Shown here: in pieces, positions 1 through 8,489 of the stretch | Numbering within the stretch: position 1 is the stretch's first letter | Layout: each line of letters opens with the position of its first letter | Source: Candidatus Hydrogenedens sp. | GTDB lineage: Bacteria > Hydrogenedentota > Hydrogenedentia > Hydrogenedentales > JAEUWI01 | Reading direction: 5' to 3' | NCBI GenBank assembly: GCA_016125095.1 | Contig: WGMK01000015.1 | Coordinates: 124,001 to 188,000 of the forward strand | DNA length: 64,000 nt | Program-made: the position numbers and the translations under genes | Notes under the pieces: model-generated | The model's database searches: none | What the model saw: only the letters and a program-made list of their open reading frames with translations | Told to the model about the DNA's origin: nothing

Positions 1-1190
1 TCGCTGTAGTTCAGGCCGCTGCGCTCGGCCTCGATAGACACGCGCATCGGCGATATCTTGTTGAGGATGAACAGCAAGATGAACGTGAGGCCGAAGGACC
101 AGGCCCCGGCCGTGACGATGCCGCCGGCCTGCACGTAGATTTGTTCCATCCGCGTGAGGCCGGTGTTGAGCACATCGAGGTTGCCGAACAGCCCCACGGC
201 CAGCGTGCCCCAGGCACCGGCGCCGAGGTGCACGGGAATCGCCCCGACAGCGTCGTCGATGCGGTACCGCTCCAGCAGCCTGTCCACCAGCATCATGACC
301 AGCGCGCCGATGGAACCGATGGCGACGGCCTCGACGGCGCTGACGCAGTGGCAATTCGCCGTGATGGCGACCAAGCCCGCGAGGGTGCCGTTGATGAGCG
401 AGCCCACATCGGGCGTGCGTGAGATGAGCCAGGCGACCGTCATGGCGACCACGCCGCCGACAGAACCGGCCAGTGCGGTATTGGCGATGATATGCGCGAT
501 ATCGTTGTTGAGCGAGAGCGTGCTGCCGCCATTGAAGCCGAACCAGCCAAGAAACAACAGGAGGGCGCCGAGCACGCTCATGGGCAGGTTGCTGGCGTTG
601 ATCTTCGCGGGCGGGCCGTTCTTGGGGAAGCGGCCTTCGCGCGAGCCGATGATGAGCACGGCGGCGAGCGAGACCCAGCCGCCGACGCTGTGCACGACGG
701 TCGACCCCGCAAAATCGACGAAGCCCGCATTCATCAGCCAGCCGCCATCCGAGCGGCCCTCGACGCCGCCCCAGGCCCAGTGGCCAAAGATGGGATAGAT
801 GAGGCCGGAGACCAGCACCGACACGAATGCGTAACTGCCGAAGCGAAGCCGCTCGGCCACGGCGCCGGACACGATGGTGGCCGCCGTGGCGCAGAACATG
901 GCCTGGAAGAGAAAGAAGGACGACTGCCAGGCCGTCTCGACTTCAAACGGTACGAAGAAGTTGTCGGTACCGACCCACCCGTACCAAGTGACGCCGAACA
1001 TGAGCGCGAAGCCCCAGGCCCAATAGGCGACCATGGAGATCACGAAGTCGGTCATGTTCTTGGTGGCTACATTGATGCTGTTCTTCGATCGCGTGAATCC
1101 GCTCTCGAGGCACATGAAGCCTGCCTGCATGATGAAGACGAGGGCAGCGGTGAGCAATATCCAGAGGATATCGAGTTGTTCCTGTTGCAG
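1..1190 (-). CDS. amt: Ammonium transporter (Amt/MEP/Rh), C-terminus beyond window
   Basis: Integral membrane channel for NH4+/NH3 uptake. Reading minus from 1190 gives about 396 residues of a continuous polytopic protein with no stop before the window edge. The Amt signature VDFAGSTVVHSVGGW places the first pore His near residue 167 (E. coli AmtB His168). The second pore His lies in GAIPVHLGAGAWGTL. No ATG or GTG precedes TM1; the first in-frame ATG is inside TM1 (IMQAGF). I therefore place the start at a CTG (1188-1190), 8 nt after an AAGGAG Shine-Dalgarno (1199-1204). The stop upstream in frame is at about 1225. The visible end (MRVSIEAERSGLNYS) resembles Amt proteins that continue into a signalling domain such as GGDEF or a histidine kinase. 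That is inference, because the rest is not visible. Family call is firm; the start is probable. Confidence 0.9.
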   Translation of the reverse strand, partial: MQQEQLDILWILLTAALVFIMQAGFMCLESGFTRSKNSINVATKNMTDFVISMVAYWAWGFALMFGVTWYGWVGTDNFFVPFEVETAWQSSFFLFQAMFCATAATIVSGAVAERLRFGSYAFVSVLVSGLIYPIFGHWAWGGVEGRSDGGWLMNAGFVDFAGSTVVHSVGGWVSLAAVLIIGSREGRFPKNGPPAKINASNLPMSVLGALLLFLGWFGFNGGSTLSLNNDIAHIIANTALAGSVGGVVAMTVAWLISRTPDVGSLINGTLAGLVAITANCHCVSAVEAVAIGSIGALVMMLVDRLLERYRIDDAVGAIPVHLGAGAWGTLAVGLFGNLDVLNTGLTRMEQIYVQAGGIVTAGAWSFGLTFILLFILNKISPMRVSIEAERSGLNYS

Positions 1191-1343
1191 GACGAATTCT
1201 CCTTGGAGTTTGTAGGGCAAAATTCAAACTCCAAACCGATTCATGTGACGAACCGGCTTGGCTCGTCCATCCCGCTGCCTGCCCATAGGGTATAGCACTT
1301 CTGGAACACAATCAATAGGCAGCATAAGATCGCTGAGGCGGGG

Positions 1344-3533
1344 CTATCGGGCGCCGAGGAGGGCGCGGGCTTTTTCGGCGTCGAACTCGAAAACGAGCGG
1401 ATCCTCGATGCCGTCCTTGCCGAGGACTTTGTGGAAGCAGGACGCAACAGGCCCGGAGCCCGTCCAGTCGAGTTCCTTGGCGGACATCTTTTCGCGGGTC
1501 GGGCCGATGATGAAGATGGAGGTATCCGCATCGACCAGTTCCTGCAGCCACTGCATGGGGTCGTCGTTGCGCGCAGGCACATACTGGACGCGATTGCTCC
1601 AGTCGTCGTTGACGAACCAGTAGCCGCGCTGGCTCTGGGCATAGGCAACGACGCTCCCCGCCGGGGCATGCTCGCGGATGTAGCCGATGACTGGACCATA
1701 GGCCGGTTGCTTGGCCGCATGGTGCGCCAGCGCAAAGAAGTAGGTGGCGGATAGGAGCACGAATACCCCCAAGGCCGCGCGTCCGTACCGCCGCCCGGTC
1801 GCTCGGGGCGCGTCTCCCGGCCAGCCGCCCAGCAGCCTGATGCCGCCAATCAGCGCCAGCGCGGCGCAGAAACAGGTGACGGTAATCGAGGCCTGCCGCA
1901 CGGCAAACCATTGCCACATACCGAGGAAGCCCTCGAGCAGGGTTTGATCCACAAAGAACCACTTGATGGGCTTGGTGCCGATGAGGACGGAGACGATGGT
2001 GTATCCCATGCCGGTGAAAAGCAGGCCGCGTACGAGCATGCGCGGCAACACCCAGGCGCTTATGCTCGCCGAGGCGGCGAGCACGGTAATGAGCGGAAAC
2101 GAATAGCGTAGCTGCCACCCCATCCAGGGGGTAATGACGTAGCCGCGGCCGCCGTTGTCTCCGGTAAACGGGCTGCCCGCATACAGGTACGCCGTAATCG
2201 GAATCAGGAACAGCAGCGCGATGCCATACTTCCGCGGCGCGTCCCCGCCCTTGAACAGGGTATAAGGCAGTCCCAGCGCGAGCACGAGCAGCAGCGGCAG
2301 ATTGAGTCCGAAGTAACGGAGGATCTCGCGGCCGACGACGAATCGATCCTCCGGGCTGCTCCAGTCGAAGAGGTTCAGCAGGCTGCCGCGCGCCGGATCG
2401 CGCACCATTTCCTCGATAGGGCCTTCGGCCGGAAACAGCACGAAGCTGCCAATCTTGACCTCAACGAATCCGAGCGGATTGCCGACGTTCCAGAGATTCC
2501 GCAGATACCAATACCCGCAGGCGACGAACGCGACGCCGAGCAGGGCGGCGATGTACTTGGCATCGGCGCGCAGGCGCGACGCCCCCGGCAGCCAGGAACG
2601 CCAATCGGGCAGGCGCGTCAACTCTAACCCCGCCAGCACGGCGCCGATCAGGACGCCATAGACGGGTCCGGACATTTTGACGCTGCAAATGAGCGCGAAA
2701 CTGACAAGGAACAGTGCAAGCTGCCGCAGCGATCGAGTCTCGTGGTACCCAATGGCGAAGTAAAGCGCGGCGGTGAAAAAGGCCGCGAGCGGCACATCGA
2801 CGTAGACCCCGGTCAGGGTCAGCACGGCGATGGGACACGTGACGGCGATGACCGTGCTGAGGAGCGCCTTGCCGGTGGTCGCCCCGATGGCGCGGCAGAG
2901 GGCGAAGAGCGACAGCGCCCAGTATGCCCACACCATGAGGTTGACCAGATAGACGAGGCTGTCGGAGCCCGTGGCGAGAAACCACATCGAGCCCAGCAGT
3001 TCCCATCCGAAGGGGTAGAGGCTGATGTAGTAGTAGTGGTCGAACATCGTGAGATTGCCGAGCGCGACCCAGGTGGCCATGCTGGGCAGGTGGTAGCTCA
3101 GCGTGTCGAAACTGGTGGTGGGCACCAGAAGCACGGCCGCGGTCGTAATTGCGCCTACCCACACCAGTCCGCGGAGGACAGCGGACTCGGGGTACACCAT
3201 GGGAAACAGCCATCGTACGGCCGAGCGCAGGGCATCGAGTCCTGCAGTGCCGCGTACCATGCTCAGGGCCGCGATTCCGCTGCCAATGAGCGCGAATTCA
3301 CCGAGCACGAGCCCGGTGGTGGAGAACAAGCCGACCATGCCGAGGAGGATGCCCGCGAGCATCTGGAAGAGAAACCAGCCCGCGCCGAAGGCGACGAGCA
3401 AGGGCAGCGGACCGCGCTTGGCTTCGTCGCCGCAGCACGACGCCGCGGCGGTCCAGGCCGCCCAGGGCACGGGGCCCAGCAGCAGCAGCAGAATCCGGAA
3501 CGAATCGAGGTAGAAATCGAGCGTCAGGAACAT
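1344..3533 (-). CDS. Polytopic membrane protein, GT-C/ArnT-like glycosyltransferase
   Basis: A 729-residue protein with about a dozen hydrophobic segments. After the first few helices there is a loop with an acidic pair-type motif, TTSFDTLSYHLPSMATW, the position where GT39/GT83-type GT-C transferases carry catalytic acidic residues. Further on, YWYLRNLWNVGNPL is the kind of motif seen in bacterial GT-C-like (DUF2029/GT39-related) proteins. Such enzymes move a sugar from a polyprenyl phosphate donor to a periplasmic acceptor. The C-terminal ~150 residues form a soluble domain after the last helix. It lies 13 nt downstream of a methyltransferase gene on the same strand, so the two are probably co-transcribed. 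The exact substrate cannot be read from sequence; the family call is moderate. Confidence 0.6.
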   Translation of the reverse strand: MFLTLDFYLDSFRILLLLLGPVPWAAWTAAASCCGDEAKRGPLPLLVAFGAGWFLFQMLAGILLGMVGLFSTTGLVLGEFALIGSGIAALSMVRGTAGLDALRSAVRWLFPMVYPESAVLRGLVWVGAITTAAVLLVPTTSFDTLSYHLPSMATWVALGNLTMFDHYYYISLYPFGWELLGSMWFLATGSDSLVYLVNLMVWAYWALSLFALCRAIGATTGKALLSTVIAVTCPIAVLTLTGVYVDVPLAAFFTAALYFAIGYHETRSLRQLALFLVSFALICSVKMSGPVYGVLIGAVLAGLELTRLPDWRSWLPGASRLRADAKYIAALLGVAFVACGYWYLRNLWNVGNPLGFVEVKIGSFVLFPAEGPIEEMVRDPARGSLLNLFDWSSPEDRFVVGREILRYFGLNLPLLLVLALGLPYTLFKGGDAPRKYGIALLFLIPITAYLYAGSPFTGDNGGRGYVITPWMGWQLRYSFPLITVLAASASISAWVLPRMLVRGLLFTGMGYTIVSVLIGTKPIKWFFVDQTLLEGFLGMWQWFAVRQASITVTCFCAALALIGGIRLLGGWPGDAPRATGRRYGRAALGVFVLLSATYFFALAHHAAKQPAYGPVIGYIREHAPAGSVVAYAQSQRGYWFVNDDWSNRVQYVPARNDDPMQWLQELVDADTSIFIIGPTREKMSAKELDWTGSGPVASCFHKVLGKDGIEDPLVFEFDAEKARALLGAR

Positions 3534-3546
3534 GGTGCGCCGGCGC

Positions 3547-4224
3547 TCAGAGCGGCTTGTGCACGACGTACATCACGTGCGGATAGGGCAGATAATCGTC
3601 GAGGTAGTGGACGACGATGCGCCCGCCGAGCGGCGACAGCAGTTCAATGAAGGCCTCGGGCGAACGGTAGTAGGGAATCTCGCCGCGCGTCATGAGCACG
3701 TCGAGTATCCAGGTAAAGGCCATCTTGAAGTACGGCTTATTCGACACGTCCTTGATGACCAGCAGACCGCCCGGCTTCAGGTGCTTCCAGCTGGTGTTGA
3801 TGAACCGGTCCACTTGGTCCGGCGGCAGGTGGTGCACCAAGTCGAGCATGTAGATGCAGTCCTGCTCTTCCATGCTCTCCACATAGGCCACCGCGTCGCC
3901 CGCGTGGAACTCGATGTTATCGATTCCAAGCGTCTTGGAAACGTTCGACGCCTCCTGGATTCGGCCGGCGTTCAGATCGCAGCCCTTGAACACGCAATCG
4001 GAGCGGCTCTTGGCGAGGCAATTGGCAAAGAGGCCGAAGCCGCAGCCAAGCTCAGTCACCCGGCCGGCAAAGGGAATGTATTGCCCCACTTCGCGGAGGA
4101 TCCGGTTTCGCAGGATATGCGCGCGGATATGGCAATAGAGCCGGATGGCGCCGGCGCGATACGCCCCAACGACCTCGCGATAAGGATACTCGATGAGAAA
4201 CGGGTGATTGGATGCTTGAGGCAT
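3547..4224 (-). CDS. Class I SAM-dependent methyltransferase
   Basis: About 225 residues from the ATG at 4224 (MPQASNHPF). The frame stays open to 4332 but the extra 36 residues are basic and unlike a methyltransferase. Motif I is VTELGCGFGLFA (SAM-binding glycine loop). An acidic residue in FKGCDLNAGR should hold the ribose hydroxyls. A motif IV-like stretch is DCIYMLDLVHHLPP, followed by LKPGGLLVIKDV. This is the layout of Methyltransf_11/23/25 enzymes acting on small molecules or lipids/glycans. It precedes a GT-C-like membrane protein by 13 nt, so a role in modifying a surface glycan or its lipid carrier is a reasonable inference. No strong ribosome site marks the start. Confidence 0.8.
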   Translation of the reverse strand: MPQASNHPFLIEYPYREVVGAYRAGAIRLYCHIRAHILRNRILREVGQYIPFAGRVTELGCGFGLFANCLAKSRSDCVFKGCDLNAGRIQEASNVSKTLGIDNIEFHAGDAVAYVESMEEQDCIYMLDLVHHLPPDQVDRFINTSWKHLKPGGLLVIKDVSNKPYFKMAFTWILDVLMTRGEIPYYRSPEAFIELLSPLGGRIVVHYLDDYLPYPHVMYVVHKPL

Positions 4225-4391
4225 GAAACTGTGGCGGCTCCGTGATAAGGGCAATGGGCGGCGGGCGGACCGCGTGGTAGCGAAGTGTACCAATCGGCCC
4301 GGAAAGCGCGCAAACCGCGCGGTGGCGATCACAGGTGCGCTCGGGGTACGCTTGCCGCAGTCCCTTGATCAATCAGCAACAGGTGGTAAAC

Positions 4392-5810
4392 ATGCGGAAT
4401 TTCAGCATCTTTTTCTTGGTGGCAGCAGCAGCGGCGTCGACCTCGGCGGCGGAGCGGCCCGATGCGGCAGCGTTGTATCAGCAGCATTGCGCCCAGTGCC
4501 ACGGCGCCGACCTGCGGGGCGGCAACGCCTCGAGCATGGTCGATGGCGTCTGGAACCACGGCACCGGCACGGGCAGCTACAAGCGGAACATCAAGCATGG
4601 CCTGACCCACATGGGCATGCCGGCCTACGAGGCTACGCTCTCGGACCGCGAAATCGACGCGCTGGCGGAATACATCAGCACGGCCGAAGCCGACGCGGGC
4701 GCGGTGCGGCCGCCGATTCCCGATCAGATTCAGACCCGCGAGTACGTGATCGACGTCGATCACTGGGTGATGGAAGGGCTCGAGATTCCTTGGGCCATCG
4801 ATTTTCTCGACGCGGACACGGCCCTGGTGACGGAGCGGCCGGGCCGATTGCGGGTCATCAAGGACGGCGTGCTGGCCCCGGAGCCGGTTTCGGGTACGCC
4901 CGAAGTGCTGAACGACGGGCAAGGCGGCCTGCTCGACGTGGCGGTGGATCCCGAGTATCCCGCTGAGGACTGGATTTACCTGAGTTTCAGCCATGAACTG
5001 CACGACGACCCGGAGGAGAAGTTTCAACCCGCGATGACCAAGGTAGTGCGGGGCAAAATCCGCGACAATGCCTGGGTGGACGAGCAGGTGGTGTTCGAGG
5101 CGGACCATGACGACTACATCAAGACGCGCCACCACTATGGCTCGCGCATCGTGTTCGACCCGGAGCATAACCTCTACTTCTCGATGGGCGAGCGCGGTAT
5201 GCAGGAGCACGCGCAGGTGCTCGACCGGCCGAACGGCAAGGCGCACCGGCTGCACCGGGACGGCTCGATTCCGGAAGACAATCCCTTCGCCGATACGCCC
5301 GATGCTGTGGCGTCGATTTTCAGCTACGGCAACCGCAACATTCAGGGCATGGCGGTACACCCGGAAACGGGCGCCATCTGGGCCACCGAGCACGGCCCCA
5401 TGGGCGGCGACGAACTGAACGTGCTGCGCGCGGGCAAGAACTACGGCTGGCCGGTGATTACCTACGGCCGCAATTACAACGGCCAGCCGGTGTCGGACCA
5501 GGTAGCGGCGCCCGGCATGGAGCAGCCCACGTACTTCTGGAACCCGTCGACCGGCGTGTGCGGGCTCGACTTCTGCCGCGGCGACGAGTTCCCGAAATGG
5601 CAGAACTACCTGCTCGCGGGCTCGCTCCGCTACGAGGACGTGACCCTGCTGACGATCGCGGACGAGCGTGTGCTGCACGCCGAAACCATCGTGAAGAACT
5701 TCGGCCGCGTCCGCGACGTGGTCTGCGGACCCGGCGGCATCATCTACGTTGTGCTGAATAACCCCGACGTCATCGTGCGCCTGCGGAATGCCGGCGAACG
5801 GGAGTATTGA
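4392..5810 (+). CDS. Exported cytochrome c / PQQ-dependent sugar dehydrogenase fusion
   Basis: A 472-residue protein starting at the ATG 4392, 5 nt after AGGTGG (4381-4386). The frame is open from 4335 but the signal peptide MRNFSIFFLVAAAAAS begins here. Residues ~20-100 are a cytochrome c domain with haem motif CAQCH and a distal Met candidate in THMGMPAYEATLS. From ~115 to the end is a glucose/sorbosone dehydrogenase (GSDH) six-bladed propeller, with typical segments EIPWAIDFLDADTALVTERPG, GGLLDVAVDPEY and WATEHGPMGGDELNVL. PQQ-dependent aldose dehydrogenases oxidise sugars to lactones in the periplasm. The fused haem domain would take the electrons and pass them towards the respiratory chain. 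The fusion is seen; the substrate is not known. Confidence 0.85.
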   Translation: MRNFSIFFLVAAAAASTSAAERPDAAALYQQHCAQCHGADLRGGNASSMVDGVWNHGTGTGSYKRNIKHGLTHMGMPAYEATLSDREIDALAEYISTAEADAGAVRPPIPDQIQTREYVIDVDHWVMEGLEIPWAIDFLDADTALVTERPGRLRVIKDGVLAPEPVSGTPEVLNDGQGGLLDVAVDPEYPAEDWIYLSFSHELHDDPEEKFQPAMTKVVRGKIRDNAWVDEQVVFEADHDDYIKTRHHYGSRIVFDPEHNLYFSMGERGMQEHAQVLDRPNGKAHRLHRDGSIPEDNPFADTPDAVASIFSYGNRNIQGMAVHPETGAIWATEHGPMGGDELNVLRAGKNYGWPVITYGRNYNGQPVSDQVAAPGMEQPTYFWNPSTGVCGLDFCRGDEFPKWQNYLLAGSLRYEDVTLLTIADERVLHAETIVKNFGRVRDVVCGPGGIIYVVLNNPDVIVRLRNAGEREY

Positions 5811-5862
5811 GGGAATGACCGGGCATGAATCCGACCGGTTTTCGGGTTCACCTTAATCGGGA

Positions 5863-5875
5863 AGTATGGCATACT
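5863..5875. promoter_or_regulatory. Perfect 13-bp palindrome, candidate VapB operator
   Basis: AGTATGGCATACT is an inverted repeat with 6-bp arms about a single central base, 32 nt upstream of the antitoxin ATG. VapBC operons are autoregulated through palindromes at this position. The assignment is by position and symmetry only. Confidence 0.45.
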
Positions 5876-5907
5876 GGTCACAGGTTCGCAGCAAGCAAGG
5901 TCTAGAC

Positions 5908-6138
5908 ATGGCTGTATACAGGTTTGAAGGCGACATCGGGCCGGATCGACGGCTGGAAGTGCCGGAGGCGGTTCCAGCGGGGCACGTCGAAGTCGTGCTT
6001 ACGCAGACGCCCGATAAGGCGGCTCGGCAAAACAGATTGCGATCGTGGCTCGCGGCAATGAACGCCAGCCCCTTCCGTATTCGTTCCCGGGCCGATATCG
6101 ACGAATCCATCCGGCGTGAACGGGAGACTTGGGAGTAA
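5908..6138 (+). CDS. Antitoxin of a VapBC-type pair
   Basis: A 76-residue protein (MAVYRFEGDIGPDRR...) from the ATG at 5908, 7 nt after AAGG. An earlier in-frame ATG at 5866 lies inside the palindrome described at 5863 and has no ribosome site. The N-terminal part (LEVPEAVPAGHVEVVL) resembles the short beta-rich DNA-binding half of small antitoxins. The C-terminal part, with FRIRSRADIDESIRRERETWE-like charged sequence, is the expected toxin-wrapping tail; the 'D-I-D-E-x-I-R-x-E-R-x-x-W' ending is common in antitoxins paired with PIN toxins. It is followed after 6 nt by the PIN toxin. Identification rests mainly on this pairing. Confidence 0.75.
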   Translation: MAVYRFEGDIGPDRRLEVPEAVPAGHVEVVLTQTPDKAARQNRLRSWLAAMNASPFRIRSRADIDESIRRERETWE

Positions 6139-6144
6139 GTACCG

Positions 6145-6540
6145 CTGCGCATCTACTTGGACACGTGTATCGTCATTTATCTGGTCGAGTCGAATGAGGA
6201 ATTGGGCACCCGCTACTTGCGGCGACTGACCGATCCCGATGCAACGGTTTGTGTATCGGGTCTGGTACGGATGGAATGTCTCGTCGGGCCGCTTCGCAGC
6301 GGTAATGCGGAGCTAAAACTACGCTATGACGAGTTCTTTGAACTCGTCGAAACCTTGCCAATTGCAGTAGACGCGTTCGAAAGCGCCGCCGAAATACGGG
6401 CTGCGGAGCACTTGACGCTCCCTGATGCCCTGCACCTTGCCGTCGCCGAGTCGCACGCCTGCGATGAGTTCTGGACCACCGACCGCCACTTCAAAAAGTT
6501 TCAGGGGCGGAAATCCATACAAGTCTGCCTAATCGAGTGA
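6145..6540 (+). CDS. VapC-type PIN-domain ribonuclease toxin
   Basis: 131 residues, complete PIN domain. The acidic metal-binding set is present: Asp6 in RIYLDTC, Glu44 in RMECLVG, Asp94 in LPDALHLA and Asp113 in WTTDRHF. PIN toxins cleave tRNA or other structured RNA with Mg2+/Mn2+. The frame is closed by the antitoxin stop (6136-6138). The first possible starts after it are CTG at 6145 and TTG at 6157. TTG would begin at LDTC and remove the first beta strand. CTG gives the expected xRIYLDTC start and sits 9 nt after GGGAG, so I chose CTG. Translation is likely coupled to the antitoxin. Confidence 0.88.
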   Translation: MRIYLDTCIVIYLVESNEELGTRYLRRLTDPDATVCVSGLVRMECLVGPLRSGNAELKLRYDEFFELVETLPIAVDAFESAAEIRAAEHLTLPDALHLAVAESHACDEFWTTDRHFKKFQGRKSIQVCLIE

Positions 6541-6547
6541 TATCCCC

Positions 6548-7807
6548 TTACGACTGCGGCGTCAGGTTCTGAGCGACGTCCGTGCTGTAGGCCTTGTAGG
6601 CGGGGGCGAGTCCGGCGAAGGCGCCGAGAAGGGACATGCCGATCGGGGTGAGCAGCAGCACGGGGTGCCAGGCGAATACATCGAGCACGACGCCGGTGGC
6701 CTGGCGCACGGCGATGGCGGCTCCCGTAAGGATGGCCGCGTAAAAGAGGTATCCCACCAGCGAGCCGATGAAGGCGATGGCCGTGGATTCGAGGATGATG
6801 GCGGTGAGCACAGTGCGGCGGCGTGCGCCGAGCGCGCGGAGAATGGCGAATTCGCGGCGACGTTCGTTGATGGTGTTGTAGATGCTCGCGAGGATGGCGG
6901 CGGTGGAGACAAGCACCACGAGGTACGCGACCAGTTCGAACACGCGGTTCACCCAGCCGACTTTCTCGAACAGCTCAAGCATGACCTTGCCGATGGGATA
7001 AGCGAGCGTAGCCACCTTGCCCTGGCGGTTGATGGTCTGGTCGAAGGTGAAGCCCGCGGTCGGATTGCGGAACTTGATCATGACCGCGCTGACTTCCTTG
7101 TTCTCGTCGGGAATGGACTGGCCTGCCTGGGCCTCGTAGACCTCGCCCGTGCCACGCAGCACGTGGCCCTGCATGCGGTAGATGCCCTCGATGGGAATCC
7201 AGACCACGCGGTCCATGGGCGTGTTGGTGGGTTCGAGAATGCCGGTGACCACGTACTCCTCGTTGTGCTTCGAGGCCTCGTCGAAGACGAGCCCATGATA
7301 CGGATGCACCACATCGCCTATCTTCGTGCCGAGCTTCTGGGCCACGAAGCTGCCCAGCACGGCCTCGCGGTGGGTGTCGTCGAAAAAGCGGCCCCCGGGT
7401 GCTACTTGCAGCTTCTTGCCCTTCTCGTACTCAAAATCGGTGAACAATTCGCCGGTGGTGCCGACGATGCGGAAGCCGTAGTAGTTGTCGCCGGTGGCGT
7501 ATGGAATCGCCAGCTTGACCATCGGCTCGCTCTTGATGGCCTGATACAGGCTCCAGGGGATGTTGCCGGGCGACGTTTCGAGATGGAAGACGGCGTTAAG
7601 CACCAACTGCAGCTGGCTGCCGCGCGCGCCGAGCACGGCATCGAAGCCGACATCGCCGCCGGTGAACGCGCGCCGCGCCTGGTACTGGATGCTGAAGACC
7701 GACATCACCAGCCCGGCAGACAGTGCCACGGCTACCACCGTCGCGACGGTGGAGAAGGCATGCTGACGCAGGCTACGGCGTACGAGCAGGAAGATGCCGC
7801 CCATCAC
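6548..7807 (-). CDS. ABC transporter permease, FtsX/MacB-like
   Basis: A 419-residue FtsX-family permease. One N-terminal membrane segment (~18-40) is followed by a ~220-residue periplasmic MacB_PCD-like domain (from VGFDAVLGARG). Three C-terminal membrane segments begin near residue 285, with the conserved cytosolic loop NTINERRREFAILRALGARR between the first two. These permeases work as mechanotransmission pumps or lipoprotein extruders with a LolD/MacB-type ATPase. It overlaps the ATPase gene by 4 nt. With the His-rich lipoprotein upstream it forms a three-gene operon. Substrate unknown. Confidence 0.85.
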   Translation of the reverse strand: MMGGIFLLVRRSLRQHAFSTVATVVAVALSAGLVMSVFSIQYQARRAFTGGDVGFDAVLGARGSQLQLVLNAVFHLETSPGNIPWSLYQAIKSEPMVKLAIPYATGDNYYGFRIVGTTGELFTDFEYEKGKKLQVAPGGRFFDDTHREAVLGSFVAQKLGTKIGDVVHPYHGLVFDEASKHNEEYVVTGILEPTNTPMDRVVWIPIEGIYRMQGHVLRGTGEVYEAQAGQSIPDENKEVSAVMIKFRNPTAGFTFDQTINRQGKVATLAYPIGKVMLELFEKVGWVNRVFELVAYLVVLVSTAAILASIYNTINERRREFAILRALGARRRTVLTAIILESTAIAFIGSLVGYLFYAAILTGAAIAVRQATGVVLDVFAWHPVLLLTPIGMSLLGAFAGLAPAYKAYSTDVAQNLTPQS

Positions 7808-8484
7808 TGCGCGCTTTCCCGCACGCGGCGGTTGATATCGGCGAAGTCGAAGTGCGTGTCGAACTGGTCGAGGATCTTCGGATCATGGCTGACCAGCAGC
7901 AGCGCCGCACCGTTCTCGCTGCAAATTTCGCGGATAAGACGCAGCGCGGTGTCGGCGTGGTGGTGGTCGAGATTGCCCGTCGGCTCGTCGGCCAGCACCA
8001 GCTTGGGGTGGTTGGCGAGGGCGCGGGCCACGGCCACGCGCTGCTGCTGTCCCACCGACAGCGCCCGCGGCCGATAGTGCATGCGCTCGGCCAAGCCCAC
8101 GCGCTCGAGCAGGGCCTTGGCTCGCTCGGTGTCGGCGCCCTTGCCGAACATCATGCCGAGCAGCACGTTCTCCAGCGCGGTGTAGCCCTGCAGCAGGTTG
8201 AAGGTCTGGAACACATAGCCCATGTGGCGGGCGCGCAGCTTGTCGCGCACCGATTCGGAGCGGCCGGTCAAGATTTCGCCGTCGATGGTAATGACGCCGC
8301 TGTCGGCCTGCAGGATACCCGCGACGAGATTGAGGAAGGTGGTCTTACCGCAGCCGCTGCTGCCGCGGAGGGCGACCTGCTGGCCGGCGTCCACGCTGAA
8401 GGCGGGCACGTCCACCACGAGGCTACGCACCCCTTCGGGATCGGCGTACCCCTTCTTCAAGTCTTTGATGTCGAGGATGGGCAT
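7804..8484 (-). CDS. ABC transporter ATP-binding protein, LolD/MacB type
   Basis: 226 residues with every nucleotide-binding motif: Walker A GSSGCGKTT, Q-loop in YVFQTFNLLQGY, signature LSVGQQQRVAVARAL, Walker B LVLADEPTG and switch His in LLVSHDP. The Q-loop and signature variants are those of the LolD/MacB/FtsE group, matching the FtsX-type permease encoded next (4-nt overlap). Its start lies 5 nt after the lipoprotein stop, so all three are likely translated from one mRNA. It powers a pump of unknown cargo. Confidence 0.9.
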   Translation of the reverse strand: MPILDIKDLKKGYADPEGVRSLVVDVPAFSVDAGQQVALRGSSGCGKTTFLNLVAGILQADSGVITIDGEILTGRSESVRDKLRARHMGYVFQTFNLLQGYTALENVLLGMMFGKGADTERAKALLERVGLAERMHYRPRALSVGQQQRVAVARALANHPKLVLADEPTGNLDHHHADTALRLIREICSENGAALLLVSHDPKILDQFDTHFDFADINRRVRESAQ

Positions 8485-8489
8485 GCGGC

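Noticed and set aside
943..1311. A 122-residue minus-strand ORF with an ATG upstream of the Amt region
   Set aside because: It is out of frame with the clear Amt protein, which covers the same bases, and its sequence is Arg/His-rich noise.
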